From Trichoplax sp. H2 (lineage: Eukaryota > Placozoa > Uniplacotomia > Trichoplacea), in contig NOWV01000031.1 of assembly GCA_003344405.1 (NCBI GenBank), forward strand, positions 526,259 to 590,258: a stretch of 64,000 bases of DNA, given 5' to 3'. Shown one piece after another: positions 1 through 14,206 of this stretch; within the stretch, counting starts at the first letter, position 1, and the number at the start of each line of letters is the position of its first letter. Under the pieces are notes generated by a model, which did no database searches, had not been told where the DNA came from, and saw only the letters and a program-made list of their open reading frames with translations. Both the position numbers and the translations under genes were made by a program.

Positions 1-1763
1 TTGACTGAAAGTACAAACTAGTGACTTTGAGTCGGCTAGAACTCTGGCATCGATTGGCAAACTGTGAACTAATATCGTCATATTTCATACAGCGCAAGCT
101 AGCGTCTTTTACAGCAGAAGTTGTACCACATCATAGCTTAATCTTCTGCAACATGTGCAGGTTTGTTCCCTGGTGATAACACTAGGATGACAGTACGTAA
201 TCACAGCTGGTAGTCAGCAATTCCAGGTACTTCTCAGCATGATGTGCTCATCAAGAGAAATTCAAATTGAAAATAAATAAACATCTTGAAATAGCGTAAT
301 TTAAATTTGATTCGACAGTAGGAAAATTGAACAATCGTATTACAAGATTATTAGAAGCTAGACTCCAAATTTAGCAAGGGTATCAGGGCAGGGGTAGTCT
401 GGCCGTCGGTGACAATGAAAGGATGATTCCCAGTATCATAACTTTGGAATGAATAATTCATGAATCCCATCGACGGGAATCCATACAGCTAAAAGAATGA
501 ACCGATCCAGCAATCATCCACGTTATTCATCTCCATACATGAGATGATCAATCCTCATACCTAGAATTTCTCCACCTTCTTAACAGCCATCTTAACAGCC
601 ATCTTACAGGATTAAAACCTTATGCTAACTGTTTAGTTATGTCAATTGTACAGTCTAATATTGAATTTAGTTCGCTGCGATGAAACAATATTTGCACCGA
701 GTGGCGGCTTCCTTCACTTTTCTGCTACATTTAATGAATTTGAAAAAAATAAATAAAAAAGTTTGCTCATGTGCTGACAGCGCCCTCAATGGGGCGGACC
801 CACAGCCCCCACACTGATTATAGTTGAGCCATTCCGATACTGGATTAGTTAGCAAAGCTACGGGCAGACACTTCATGGTTATGAGGCAGCAAATTAACAG
901 TACGCTATCAACGTATGAGCGATCTCACTGATTCTATACAGTGCCCTGTAATGTCTAGACAGTCATTCATCCATTCAAAAAAAAAAATTTTTTTTCTTTT
1001 CTGACGCAATCCATCGAGCGCCATGCTATCAAGCAGCGATGGCCCGAAAATAACAATTCTAGGCAGTATGATGCAAATTTGTCCATTTATTAATTACTAT
1101 TCTAAGCAGGATTGAAGTTGAGAGACCGCTACAGTACCTAGGATGATGAGATGAGGTGAAAAAAGTCTGATTTCATCATTTTTAACGAGAGGACATTTTT
1201 AAACTGGATTAAACTTTCAGAGTTCAATCAACATCATCTTTGTGTCATTTGAACACGTAATGACCTAGAAAGGGCGCAATCCAACGCGATAATAGTAGAA
1301 TGGACTAGAGGCAAGACTAGATTAGACTAGTACTTCTAGAAGGACATGAATTGCAACATTCGATATTTTGCCTAGTCTTGATTGGCTTAACGACACTGTT
1401 GGCATGGCAGCTCCATCTCACGGTATTTTCAATTATGCTAATGCCAGCCCAAACCGGTTTATATCTTGTTTTTTGTTTCAAAAGGGGTGGGGTTGGCAAT
1501 GACGTTGAATTCTTCCTATTGTTATTATCGCACAATTTGGAGGTGTGCCCGCTATACAATAGCCACACTGTGTCACTATCTAATTCGAGACAATAGAAGG
1601 TTTAGATAAAAAAAAAATTTTGAATCGTTTACTTTAAAAAGACTCGACGCTAGACCCAATTAATTCATTCGCATTACCCGTGGTCATCCATTTCGTTATC
1701 AGCTGGCCAATTTTTCCCGATCATTTCTTTTGCACAGAAAGTCGCAAGAAATTCTACCTGACC
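1..1763. other. Upstream intergenic DNA, no gene recognised
   Basis: No exon chain or known protein motif was found on either strand. Two overlapping open frames at 1317-1596 lie on opposite strands, resemble no family and are probably chance. Short A/T runs occur near 980-1000 and 1607-1617. The right end should contain the promoter and 5' UTR of the carrier gene that starts at 1764, but no TATA-like element can be assigned with confidence. Confidence 0.5.
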
Positions 1764-4700
1764 ATGGGAATGAACAAGAAGAAAATATCCAAATGGTATG
1801 ATGGCGGTATTGCTGGCTCGATTGCAGTCTGTTTCACTCATCCATTGGACTTAATTAAGGTATGAAGATGAAGGAAATGCATTTCATAAAGAGTCAAAGT
1901 TCTCTATTAGGCTGATAAAAAAATGTTCAAAGTTCTCTATGTCTGCTATCGTCATGTAGTCTTTCATCAGCATGATTTCATCCTCTTTTGTACGGTACTG
2001 TATATACGAGAACTTGATCCAATTTCTCCCCTTAGTTTTGAATTCTACAGGAAACCGATACAATAAATACAAGCATAAGTGATTGAAAAGATTCTCTAGG
2101 ATAATTAGATCGTAGTAGGCTAGCATAGAAGAGCATATCAGAGTGATTGACTTCGATGTAAGGTAGTACTTACCACGAAAATAGCATCAACGCCAATACT
2201 GTCTGATATGAATGAATTTTTTCTCCTTTGCTATAACCTAATTTTATTCTCTCATCATCCAGAATACCTGAAATAACTGTACTGTAAAATCAAAACTATA
2301 GGTTATAAATACATGCGTGAATAGAATAATCTCTCAATGACCATCATATTAATTTTTCAGCAATTTCATAATCACTGATCAAATGATTACAGGAAATTAC
2401 AACCAAAACGACAGCACATTATGACTGAATTAATTTAATACTAGTTATCACATTGCACTTTTCTTGTAGTTATTTTTTGAATCTATAGTTTAAATTATCA
2501 ATTGACCAGCTAGAAACGATGGAGACCATTAAGAGTATAATCCTTAAACAGTTCAAAATTTTTAAAAATTCACTTTTTCCATCCCTCTTCTAATCATTCT
2601 CAACATAAATTAAACCTATTAACAGGAGTTTAATGTTCAGTCTATGAAGGAATTGGTTTTATCAACCTGAAAATATCCCTCGCTTTACTTACTGTATTAT
2701 ATATACAGTAGTAATCATGCAAGAAAACTGCCTAAATCGCCCTTAACAGAATAACATTAATCCTTATAATAGGTCCATCTACAAACACAAGAATCTGTCG
2801 CTACTGGAGCAAGTAACATGGCAATCTCAATTGTCAAGACACAAGGCTCGAGAGCTTTGTACAACGGTTTAACGGCATCCATTGCTCGTCAAGTAAGTTC
2901 AATTTGTGTTCCATTTAAGAAACTTTAAACTTTGATCGGATACAACAAAATGATCACAGAAAGTCGGCAGCCCTTTGTACGATAAAGTATTTATCTAAGA
3001 CAACACCTCCATCGTTACTCCTCCGCAAAATTATCATGCATTCATTAAAAAATTCATTTTTAACTTAACATGTTGACTTTGCACCGATTAGAGAAGTAAG
3101 TTGGAAAGTTCACCGAGATCTTAGTATCTTGTAATGTAATGAATTTTGATTTTATCATATTACGTACAGTTGAAAGTATTCTACCAATGTTATCTTTCAC
3201 ATATACTACATTGTGTTTGTAGCTACAAGGCGCGGTATAGATGCTATGGTAATTATCGTGTTAAATTATTATTATTTCACGCCAATATCTAGATTCGCTT
3301 AGTCATCAATTGATTACATACTAGTAGAAGCATACACTTGAACGAAAATTTAAAAAATGCCGCTGCTAATTCTTTTACAGTAATCGGCAATGACCTAAAA
3401 TTGTTAATGTTGAATAAATTTCACTTCCTAATCAATTGATAACCTGCGAATCTCTTTTGATATGAATGTTCATTTCAAATGTTCTTCTAAAATCGGCATA
3501 GTTATCCTACACAACAACTCGATTTGGCGTATTCGAAGCTTTGAAAAAACGCATTCAAAAATCACCCGATGAACCGATAAGTTTCACTCAGAAAATGTTA
3601 CTTGGAGCCGCTGGAGGTGAGATCATAATGATTGAAAAAAAATCAGTTTTACTTAGTGCTACATTCTAATTTCAATTCTATCCCTGAATGAAAGAAAATT
3701 CTAGTAATTTACAGCTAGGCGATCAATTATTTAAGATGATAAATGAACATAGTAAATAAACTACCACGAGTAGTGGTAGCAGAATGAAGAAAATAGGAAT
3801 GAATGACATTGTCCCTTAAAATAGCAGACTGAACCAAACAAATTTTAGTCATTTAAATTTACTAGCGATGCAATCCTTTAAAGTTAGGTAAAAATGATGG
3901 GATGAAATTAGCGTCATCATTTCTAGCACGCGCTATCTCAATTTAATTGCTATTAGTCAACAGCTGCTGGATTATAGCAAATAATGGATACGATTATTTT
4001 TTTTAATTTATTCGATAATAATCGTGAAAGAAAGGAAATTCATGCAGCCATTCAGTTTAAACATCTTTTCTTGTACTTTTATTTATTCAACTCTTTGTTT
4101 CATTTCCGCACTAGGTACTATTGGTGGCATTGTTGGTAATCCACCAGATTTAATCAACGTTAGGTAAGCTGAAATAAATGTTTTTCACTTTTACTTATCT
4201 TATTATACATCGATGTATCGGAATGATTTAAACTAGTTCTTTTCGTTTTTCTTTTTATGTTTAAGATTTTTATTTTCTATAACGCTGTGGGTAATAACTG
4301 ATTTGTCTGTCCCTCTCGTTATTATTGTTTAAGAATCACTTTTATTCTATTCATGTCGCATTTTGATTGATTGCTTATCTATACTGATCTGTACGTAGCA
4401 GTAAACCTCTTCCGTCGTAGAAAAGTAAATCGCCTTATTCCAATTAGTAAAGTAAACGATATCAAACAAATTGATTAACATGGCTATTAATTACATTCAA
4501 TGGCGATGGGTGTTACAGTGGTCTACAACATGTCAATCAGAAGAAATAGTTTACGCTACCATTTCCGATATGATTATTCCCCGCGTTGAAAACATTATTT
4601 AATAGTAGCACTTTTGCCAGTATACAGTACTGATCATCTTATAGGAATCAATTAAGTTTATTTAAAACGATAAGGAAATGCAGTGTACTGATATATTGCA

Positions 4701-7414
4701 GCGCGGTAATGTTACCCATTTCTATATCAACGAATTCTTTTTATTCATGGAGGTGAAATTTTGAATGGCTTTAGTTATATGAAACGAAATGATGTGAATA
4801 GAAACATAGTTTAATTTACTGGTTGTTGCGTCATGGTTACTCCGCGTTGATTTATCGTTTTCAATAGTTAGTCATGGTAAAATCATCCAAGTGTCTATAG
4901 TAGATGACAGCAATTGGTACGGGTGATGTACTCTTGACAGCCTCGTTTTAAATTGAACGATTCTGTATTAGGGCCCATACGTTTTCAGTCTACACAATAA
5001 ATAATAAAATCCTATTTCCTCCCTATTAATTAGCTTAGCTCGAGAGAATAGTATCGAAACGCATTAACACACGCAATAGTAACAAGTTGCCGCAGATTAT
5101 TGTTGAATGAATTCATGATAGATCCGAAAGGACAGCGCCCATCATCCATCTTTGAACATCAATTATGATGATTATGATGCAAATAAGATTATTATAGTTG
5201 GTAAATACTGTTGAAAGTATTTTTTCGCCTCTCTCTGTCAGTCTTTCCATCAAAAATTCACCAGTTTTAACCATCCCTATTGTGTAGCTTACGATATTAC
5301 AACGATTTCTAACTTCGCTGCGTATAAAGAATAGCCGAATTTGAATGTAATTTAATTCCTTGGTTTCTTGATTGATTTCTATTAGAATGCAAAATGATGT
5401 TAAACTGCCTGTTGATCAAAGAAGAAAGTAAGTAGATTAACCTCGATCGACATATTACTAATCGTTTTGTAATGATTATCGACAGCAGATAGTAGTACAT
5501 TAAATATGAATAACTTATTAATTTTTGTCCTAGTTACGAGAAATCATTGTTATCATTTATTGGATTTGCTATACGATAATTTTAGTATTTTAAAAAAAAT
5601 TCACATGAACTCTATACTTACTCATTGGCGTTTTCAGAAATTGTCGTTGTTCTATTTACACGCGTACTATATATCTTACAAGTACTAGTATAGCAACGTT
5701 GATTCTTTTTAATGGGTGATTATTACGCAATCGAGTCTAATACCAATAGAAAATAGGAAATGACATTTTCAGTAGTAATAATATGTAGTAAGCATATAAC
5801 TCCTACAGTTTTGCGTCAGTGGGAAAGACTGTTATGATAAATATTGCGCAATCAACTTAAAATTAATAAGTATATGGGTATTCTAGTGTTGGAAGCGATG
5901 ATGCATGGCAAAACATATCATTCGTAACTTATTTGAAAAGAATTCACACGAGTAGGATATAGATGTCTATTTTTAAATATTTGGCGTCGGGATGTATATT
6001 TACATACAAGAATAAATTCTAAATCAATATAAACTGCTGTTGTAGTAATTATTGCGCAATCCATCCTCAATATAATTCATGTATACAATTCATAATAAGG
6101 ATGTAAAGATGGTTTTCCTTATTTACATCTTAATGCCTGCTTGTTAATGTTACCTTTTTATATCTTTTGAACATCATAGCTACAAAAATTTCTTCGATGG
6201 TATGAAAAGAATCACCGCGGAAGGTAATTAATAATCCTAATTGATAGCTTATAGTGAATAGTAATGCCAACAGAAAATGAACAATAATATTAATACTATG
6301 CTAAAATAAGCTAAGTTAAACTTTTCATTAATATATTTAGCTTGTATAATTGTATAGTGATTGATTCCGCTATTAATATAGCTAAATTGTTGTGTTGGTA
6401 AAGTTCATCAACTAAAATAGATTTATTGTTGTTGATATTCAATCCTATTAGAGGGTGCCCTAACTTTATTCAATGGAGTCTCAATGACAATTATGCGTTC
6501 AGTTTTGATGACGGTAGCACAAGCCGCTGTTTATTATCAATCTAAGGAGAATTTAATCGGCACTGGGTAGGTTAACTACCAAGGATATGAGATACGGAAC
6601 AATAATTGATTCTAATAATAAGATAACAGTCATTGAAATTGTATCTGTCTATTCGATATATAAATAAACTAAAGCATTTTTTGTCGCGATGAGCAACTGC
6701 TGTAATACTTTATCTCCGCACTGTTATAATACTCTAATGTTCATCCTATTTTAATATTGTAGCTATTTTAAGGACAATCTCATTACCCACTTTACGGCCA
6801 GTTTTATCTCGGTAAGCGATTTGGATGTTTTATGTCGATTGTTACCTACAGAATCTCCTATAATTAATCATCCGTGTTGTTTAACTGAAATAGGGAACTG
6901 TTGCTACTGCAGCCACACAACCTTTTGATGTCTTAAAGACAAGATTACAAAACGCTGAACATGGGCAATATAAGGTACTAACGGATATCTCGTATACGAC
7001 TATGGTTTGTTACTAACATTCATGGATATGATGATTAGAATTTAAAATTATTTTCGCATCTACTTGATATAGAATTTCTTAGATTGTGCAGTTAAAACAG
7101 CGAAATTGGGCCCTAAAGCTTTCTATAAGGTATATTGTAATAGTAGTGTCATAATTTTCTTAAAACAAGGGGCTACTGTCTTGATTGCATGAGCGATTTT
7201 TAATTGCTTTGTATAATCTCTTATGGCATAATAACAACATGAAATCAATCCTATTTTAATGATTAAGGATAATTGTCAGTTGTTAAGAGACTACTGATTT
7301 CGTTCACAGGGTTATATACCAGCTTGGACAAGAATTGGACCTCATACCATTCTGTTATTTGTCTTTATTGAACAAATTCAGAAGATAAATTATTACGTTT
7401 ATACTAAAAGCTAA
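1764..7414 (+). CDS. SLC25A10: Mitochondrial dicarboxylate carrier (SLC25A10-like), 11 exons
   Basis: Exchanges dicarboxylates such as malate and succinate for phosphate or sulfate across the inner mitochondrial membrane (family knowledge). Coding exons: 1764-1859, 2773-2892, 3502-3616, 4115-4163, 5386-5427, 6180-6223, 6452-6566, 6763-6811, 6894-6974, 7073-7129, 7310-7414. All borders are GT-AG and phases agree; the joined frame is 290 residues, matching the usual length of about 287. The three carrier repeats are visible through their signatures: PLDLIK at residues 27-32, PPDLIN at 120-125 followed by VRMQND, and PFDVLK at 220-225. NVRMQND is characteristic of the dicarboxylate carrier subgroup rather than of oxoglutarate or uncoupling carriers. 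The start MGMNKKK is the first Met after an in-frame upstream ORF (Met codons near 1680 are not conserved). It converges with the gene ending at 8298. Confidence 0.93.
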
Positions 7415-8297
7415 TGGAATGATAAAATTTAATTCGTAAGAATCTAATTTAAATTTAAGTTAAAATCTGTCCTATTCAAATTAAGATCAAAAGTAAGATA
7501 TATCATTGCGTCCTGGTTGCTATCAGATCGTGATACTGTTATTGAATTATGCCTACGGTACTATCAAAAATCAATTTCTATGGCAATAGCCACTTATATT
7601 TAAGAAATTGAATGATTTTTGCTATGGTTGACGAAATTCTTCGTAAATACAAGACTGAGATTCATTGCAGTTATAGATCACGGATAAAGATTGAATATAC
7701 TATTGCATGGTAGATTTCTTCTTAAATTTTACTTTAAAAAAGTTCTAAGGAAAAATATTTCTTTTAATATTAAATGATAAGAGATTAATTAATAAACTAT
7801 CTTATGATAGTTTCGTTGAACAATTGCAACGATGAACCTACAAATTACTGTTTGAAAAGCAATATTAATCTTGTTGTGATACAAGTTGATAAATTTCAAT
7901 GGTTTAATTGAAGCATTGTTCGCAAAGATGGAACAGTAACGCTTAAACACTTTACCATTTCAGTATACAGACGTATATTGAACACTTACGATAACATAAA
8001 ATGTTTATATATTGCCGTTCATCCATTTTTTCCTATTTATAAAGTATAGCTTCTATAATACTCCTAAATGCTATTTCATTATATAAGAATTCGATGATAA
8101 AATATAGCAAGTATTAATTCTATCATTTACTATTTTTGGTACTGATCAATTTAACGTTCTTATATTGTATGGCAATAATTTATTGAAGGATAAAATGTGA
8201 TTCAAAAATATTTAGGTGTCAATGAATGTTATGAGTGCAAGTGATACTTTATTATTATGGAAGTTTTCTAGAGTTAGCATGTTTACTACCACGGTGG
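7415..8297. other. Convergent intergenic spacer
   Basis: The 883-bp gap between two converging genes holds their 3' UTRs. No further ORF or repeat was recognised. Confidence 0.6.
8248..8253 (-). promoter_or_regulatory. Probable polyadenylation signal of the GDE1-like gene
   Basis: AATAAA on the minus strand lies 45 bases past the stop codon at 8298-8300. A second AATAAA on the same strand is at 8179-8184. Position and sequence fit a canonical poly(A) signal; usage is inferred. Confidence 0.5.
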
Positions 8298-11200
8298 CTA
8301 ACGAGAGCAGTCGTCCTCTTTGCGTATACAATCAGTCATGTACGGTATCTTTAAGTATTGGTTAAAATATTGCTTCTGAATTTTACTGTTGACAGTCCAT
8401 GTCATTACGCTGATACCTCGAGAATTCCAGTAATGCAATTCTTCGCTGTTCGATTCGAAAGGATAGATATTGATTAATTAGTTACATCTTCAAATAGGTT
8501 CAATGTTGGTATCAAGCTCTAGCAATAATGTCATGATTAATTTATTTTTAATGTAACGTGAATATATTAAAATTGAGTCCTTGTAGGTAAGAAATTGACC
8601 AAACAATATCTTTAAAATCATCTAGTCCAAACTGGGCCTTGTCCTACTGTCACTTACCTAGAGATTATATCTTTATGTATTGACACTATCGATGATCCTG
8701 TCATTGGAACAGCCCAGCTATAAAAGCTCCAATAAATAAAAGTGTCTAGTAGAGTAGCTAGTTTGATAATCGTAGCCGATCGATTGCGTCGTTGTAAGAA
8801 ATCAGTTACGAAATAACTGAAATAAATAATGCCTCCAATGATTCGTGGATTTCTACGGCGTACCTAAAGATTTAATTTATAGAGAAGTTTTAATACCTTT
8901 CATTCAAAATTTTAGGAATACGTTTTGAGCTTACCTTGTAGACTACTAACGGATTAAATGAAGTAACAATCGCTTCTTTATATAAGTTATACTTTTCGAA
9001 GAGTGGAATCAATGCGTCAGCAGTCTACAAATCAAATATATGTAAATTATAACCCAAGTTAATAACAAGTTCAGTAACTTTAATACTGCAGGAGTAGTAA
9101 GAATGCAACGATTGGAACAAACGAATAGAATCTTTAAGCATCTTAGGCTAATATTGTCTACAGCCTTCAATACGCACATATTAGAACAGCATAAAGTCTT
9201 AAAGGCATACCTATCGTATTTTGCATAATATGCTAGCTATCGGCAACTTGACATTACCATTACATTTTAATTTCAGTATAAAGACAGCATTATAATCTAC
9301 ACTTAGGCAAAATATCATTTTTACCTTCGTCGCTTCTCCTTTGACATCAACGATAACTTTAAGTTTTAATCTTTTAGCTTCTTTCAGAGCTTCTTCAATT
9401 GTTGGTATCTTTACTTCATCAAATCGATTTCTGTAATTATGGACACATAGAACATATTAGCCATGATTTAATATAATATCTGTTGTTTATCGATATCATT
9501 TGGCTAAAATTTTACGCGGGCATGTTGCAAATACTCCACTACATGATTTCTGAATGAAACGAGTTATTATTCTGAAATAATTTGTTTGCTTTTTGTAACT
9601 GGTTAATTTAGACCACAACCATTTCAACATAGATTTTCGTACATTTGGCAGAGTAGTTTGAGAGAAGTAGACGAAAAATCAACATTGAACTGGTTAGATC
9701 ATTGAACTATTAACTATTAACATATCATATGCTTATACAGTAATATATGCCATTCATGCGTTAAGCAAAGGTAAGCTAATGAGCTAATAAAATTGTACGA
9801 TAAACTGAATACAGCAAGATCAGCGAAAGTATCATTTACTTGTTGAGTAAAGTTTAATTGGCTAGGTAGAAGGAAACTATTGCACGGTGATATCGATATA
9901 AAATTGTAGAGTTGGCCTCAATCGATCCTTAACGTATCATTGTTAACACTTGGACCTACTTTAATCGTTCATTCACTGTCACATTTAACGCTTTTAGTTG
10001 CTTTAATGTCAATTGATCTACATCGACATTGGGGCCATTTGTAGTCCGACCAAGTGAAGGATCATGCATTAAGACACCAGCATCATCTTTACTGAAAGCT
10101 AGGTCAATTTCTATCCCTGCGGCTCCATTTTTTTTAGCCATCCTAATGGCTTCCAAGCTGTTCTCAGGAGCATCATAACCGCCAGCACGATGACCTACAA
10201 TGTCTACAACAAACGTTAAAAATACAGCAATATGAGCAAGAACGTTGTGATATTGAAAGACTTCTTTCGTCTTAGTTTAGATAATGCTATTCCTTTGAAT
10301 GCTGATGGCTCATTCATTTTGTAGTACTCTTATAGTATTGGTAAAAGAGGTTGAAATTGCAGTTCGAAATGATCTATTAATCTAGTGCCTTTATGTACTT
10401 TATGACATGGAAGCGAATCGAATGTGTTTTTTAAGTATTTTCTTAGGCATAAGCAAAAGTCTTAAAAAGTATTGTCTATTTTTCAGTATTACAAAATTAG
10501 ATATTATAGCACAATATTTGTAGTACGTTTGTAGTAGAATATTGGATATTAATATAGGAATACTCTGTTATGTTGATACGTGATATACACTGTATATCGT
10601 TTAAAGAAATGCATTTTTGAGCATGGAGTCTAGCTGTTGTGTCCATATGATACTAACACTGAAAGGCATTTCTGTGCTTGCTACTTTAAAGTCCCATTGC
10701 GGTCACCTGCGTGGCAATAACTATATGGTGGATCAAATAATCCTTTCATTTCTTAGCGTAAATGAATTTTCTCATGGATGGTGCTGCTACAGTGTTGGCC
10801 GATTTAAATTGTAGCTATACGTAATGGCTGATGAGCATCAACGAATGATAAGCCACACAATTCATCCTATTACAGGTTGGAAAAAAGCCTAATGATGCAG
10901 TACGTCGATGGACAATTAACGGTGCTAGCTAGAAAGTGATTAAAATAAAATGAATCGTAACTGATGGGAAGTTATGTATGGAGAATGATAGTGATGAAAA
11001 ATAAATGGCAAATGGTGGGAAATTATAACTATATTTGGAGAATGCTAAATAGCCACACAATTCGTCATATTATAGATCGAAAAGCCTAGCGATACAGTAG
11101 ATCGACAATCAATGGTGCTGACTAGATAGTGATGAAAAATAAATAGCAACTGGTGGGAAGTTATATATGGAGAATGCTAAATAACCAAGCAATTCGTCAT

Positions 11201-12247
11201 ATTATAGATCGAAAAGCCTAGCGATACAGAAAATCGACAATCAACGGTGCTGACTAGATAGCGATGAAAAATAAATGGTAACTGGTGGGAAGTTATGTAT
11301 GGAGAATGCTAAATAGTCACACCATTCCGTCATATTACAGATTGAAAAAGCCTTGCGATGCAGTCGATGGACAATCAACGGTGCTGACTAGAAAGTGATG
11401 AAAAAATAAATGAAGGAACAGTGCTGGTCACTCGTGGGAAGTTTTCTATTGTGAATGCTAAATAGATGAAGGAGGTTACAGGAGGTGGATGTTTACAAAT
11501 TTGAAGACGCTTTAATTACAAAAATGGAGAAGGTGAGAACAGTAAACGTTATTCCTGCTTACGTACACGTACAGTACGTATTGTTTATTTGACGAACAAG
11601 AATATGAACAAGGAACTATTTTAGAACTTGGTGATGATCATAACGATCATTGGAAGCTTCGTAAACGTCGATAGTATACAGTTAGTAACAGTGATTTTAA
11701 ATACCGTGTTGGGAAGATCCGTAGATCATTTAAAACGTCGGACTGATGATGTATTCAGTAGAATGAACAAGTCAAGTCTGCAGTGGATTGTGGCTACAAA
11801 TTGCAATAGTTTAGTAAATTATTTTAGCATGCCTGTAGTCGAAATGACTCAAGAGTGGTGACTAGCAATAAATTATGGATGACTACTGTGCAAGCTTCGA
11901 GAGTAACGAAGGGCTTCTCGATGGAAGGAGAGTGTTGAGTAAGTTGAATGACTGAAGATGACAATGTTGATCGGGGATAATTTGTTCAATATCAAGGTAC
12001 GAGTATAAAACTGTCTTACGAAAAAGAATTGGATAGAGCTAGTTAGCGCGGCCATGACCGTTAGCCTCTACTGCAAGAATAAAACATTTTATGTCGACCA
12101 TTTTTCTATGCCTAGCTGACCTAAATCTTGGAGGAAATCATCGGTTGCCTGTCGAGGGGTCGCCGGTAGCTTGATTTGGTAGATCAAACATGCAATGACA
12201 GCAGCAGATGTAGCAAGAATCAGGAAAGGATTGGTATACAATGCCAT
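8298..12247 (-). CDS. GDE1: GDE1-like glycerophosphodiester phosphodiesterase, 6 exons
   Basis: Membrane-anchored member of the GDPD family, which hydrolyses glycerophosphodiesters to glycerol 3-phosphate and an alcohol. Exons on the minus strand: 12247-12121, 10203-9960, 9430-9325, 9024-8935, 8863-8658, 8445-8298; phases agree and give 306 residues (human GDE1 331). Residues 7-24 (PFLILATSAAV...) form an N-terminal transmembrane segment. The GDPD core follows: GHRAGG at 46-51, APENS at 54-58, EID at 74-76 and MHD at 88-90, which supply the catalytic His and acidic metal ligands. The usual HRG is HRA here. A second conserved block (TWTVN, then YMTD near the C-terminus) is in the last exon. 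The first donor is GTCAGC, weaker than the others. Intron 1 (1.9 kb) contains a minisatellite. Confidence 0.9.
10851..11470. repeat. Minisatellite of about 131 bp in GDE1 intron 1
   Basis: A unit beginning near AGCCACACAATTC recurs at 10851, 11051, about 11182 and about 11322. Each copy goes on through AAAGCCTAGCGATAC, GGTGCTGACTAGA and GTGGGAAGTTAT. Spacings are about 200, 131 and 140 bp, with substitutions and indels, so the array is imperfect and moderately old. It is non-coding. Confidence 0.8.
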
Positions 12248-14206
12248 GATGGCTGGAAATTTGTTATTAGGATAAGGGTTGATAGGATGATGATGGCTTA
12301 ACTTCTACTACTCCTACTGTTCGTTAGACATGACCGAATTGGAGTGGTTTACTCTTGAGAAGTAAACAAAAGTTGCAAAGCCTTTTCTACCTCTAGGCTC
12401 AATTGATTACAAGCTCATGCTATCGACCAGTATAGAGCTGCAGTAGGTAGGAAGCAGTAGGGTAGAAATGGTGCTAGAATCGATTGTAGTCATGCAGTAG
12501 TCCAGCAGTCATTATCGTCAGCAGATGGCCAGATGCGGTACTGTCAGACTGGTAGTCAGTGGTCTAGTGTATATTAACTTAAAGAGTTATCCACTGTGTC
12601 CGATGGAGTAAAATTGTTTAAAATCTCCTCCCCTCTCTGTGTCCATTGACCTCCTTAATCAACCTGTAGCCTATGACCGCTCTATGCATAGAATATCTAT
12701 CCATATGACCGCTCTATCCATAGAATGGATGTTTTTAAATCAGCAGCCTCGTTTCTTATTTTGCCATGGCAAATCGGGCTACATGGACATATTTGTAGAA
12801 ATAGGATTAGACATTGTTTGTATATAGAATATAGATGATAAGAGCTCATCTCGATGCAGACAAGAGTCGTTAAGCATAAGTACGTGTCGTTTATACTACT
12901 ATATAGTCGTAGTACATAGTCTTATTTTAGATGGCACTTTCATAAGTAAATGCATGTTTGTCAACATTGGCATCGAGCCTTGTTCCAACGGTGTTTGCAA
13001 GTCACTAGCATAGTCGATGCTTAAGATCTACTGTTACTAGGAACTGACGACGTTGCCTAGAGCTTGTCTACAGGTGCTACCAAGGGCCCTTGTACACGAG
13101 TAGTGTAGACGAACTCGGTAGTGCCATCCCACTATCCATCATCATATACTATTACAGCTCAAATTGCTAACCTGCTTGTTGAATGAACAAGAGATGGTAC
13201 AACACGAAGAAGAACGAACGACAACCTGACATTAGGTAAGCGATCACGGTGGAGAAGCCTGTGAAATCATCCAGGCAGTCGTTCATTGGATGCATATTCA
13301 GTCAATAAACTGCAGTCCTACAGTAGATGGACAATAAAGGGATTGGCTGTATACTAGGACTATCTATGACAATGACACAACATCCATTGGAATGGGAGAC
13401 TTTTTCAATGGCTTTCTTCCCGGAAGGGAATGCCAACGCCATGAACCAACACTGTCCTATGATCGAGTTGAATTGGAATAGTCCGTATCTACACTCATTG
13501 CCTGTATCCCATCGAGGTAAGAGAAGAGCTGTTTCTCTTACCTCTATAGTATAGAGGCAATGAAGGCAATTTTATCGATCAAATGCTTGATGATTGAAAA
13601 TGCAGAAATTTGGATATCCACTGCAAGGTTGTTATGGCAGCTTTGCCTACACCAAGTCTGCCGGCGGCGATGAGCAAGACCCCACCCACGTCGGGTGTTG
13701 GAGCAGGGCACACCCTTGTGGTGAGTTAGTACTGTACACAGTCACTATAGAGAGGATCTGCCAGGCACCCGCCTGCACTAAAACCCTGCCAGTCGGTGTT
13801 GCCTTGCCGATCCCCTCTGACGATTCTAGTAACCTCGACACTCGACAGTACTGTAGTCAATGGATAGAAATAGAGTCCAATTGAATGATAGGCAAACTAC
13901 TTTACTTGCAAGCTCTTACTTGTTTGACAGGGACCTGAGCGTAAACTACTGTACGCTTGCGTAGCTTGGTACTGTACTCTGTAATAGTCTGTATGACATC
14001 TTGCGTATTCTATTCCTTGTTTGACAGAGACCTTTGTGAGCCACCGTAGAGTTTTCACGACCAACCCGCAACTCATAAAGAATTTCTATACTGTCCTCTA
14101 CAAATAATACCACCGTTGAGTGTACAGTGTACAGTGTACAGTACGGTCAATATTCCTCTTGGAAAGTACCGTAGCTGGAGGGTTGGGGTTGGGGCCCGCA
14201 TTCAAC
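12248..14206. other. Intergenic DNA between head-to-head genes
   Basis: Lies between the GDE1-like gene (-) and the MAP2K gene (+). No exon chain was recognised. It contains a 25-bp imperfect tandem duplication near 12655-12725 (ATGACCGCTCTAT...CATAGAAT twice), a hairpin at 13514-13557, and scattered GTAC/CTGTAC motifs near 13731, 13965 and 14125. ORFs at 12639, 13327 and 13594/13647 resemble no family. Confidence 0.5.
13514..13557. repeat. Perfect 12-bp hairpin overlapping a second palindrome
   Basis: GAGGTAAGAGAA at 13514-13525 pairs perfectly with TTCTCTTACCTC at 13533-13544 across a 7-base loop. The right arm overlaps a second perfect palindrome, CCTCTATA-G-TATAGAGG, at 13541-13557. The two stems are mutually exclusive. 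Function unknown; it could be a miniature inverted-repeat remnant. Confidence 0.75.

Noticed and set aside
1317-1596. Overlapping ORFs of about 80 codons on both strands
   Set aside because: No motif, no splice context, antisense to each other; likely chance.
11873-12055. Minus-strand ORF MAALTSSIQFF...
   Set aside because: Lies in GDE1 intron 1 and does not fit its phase; no family match.
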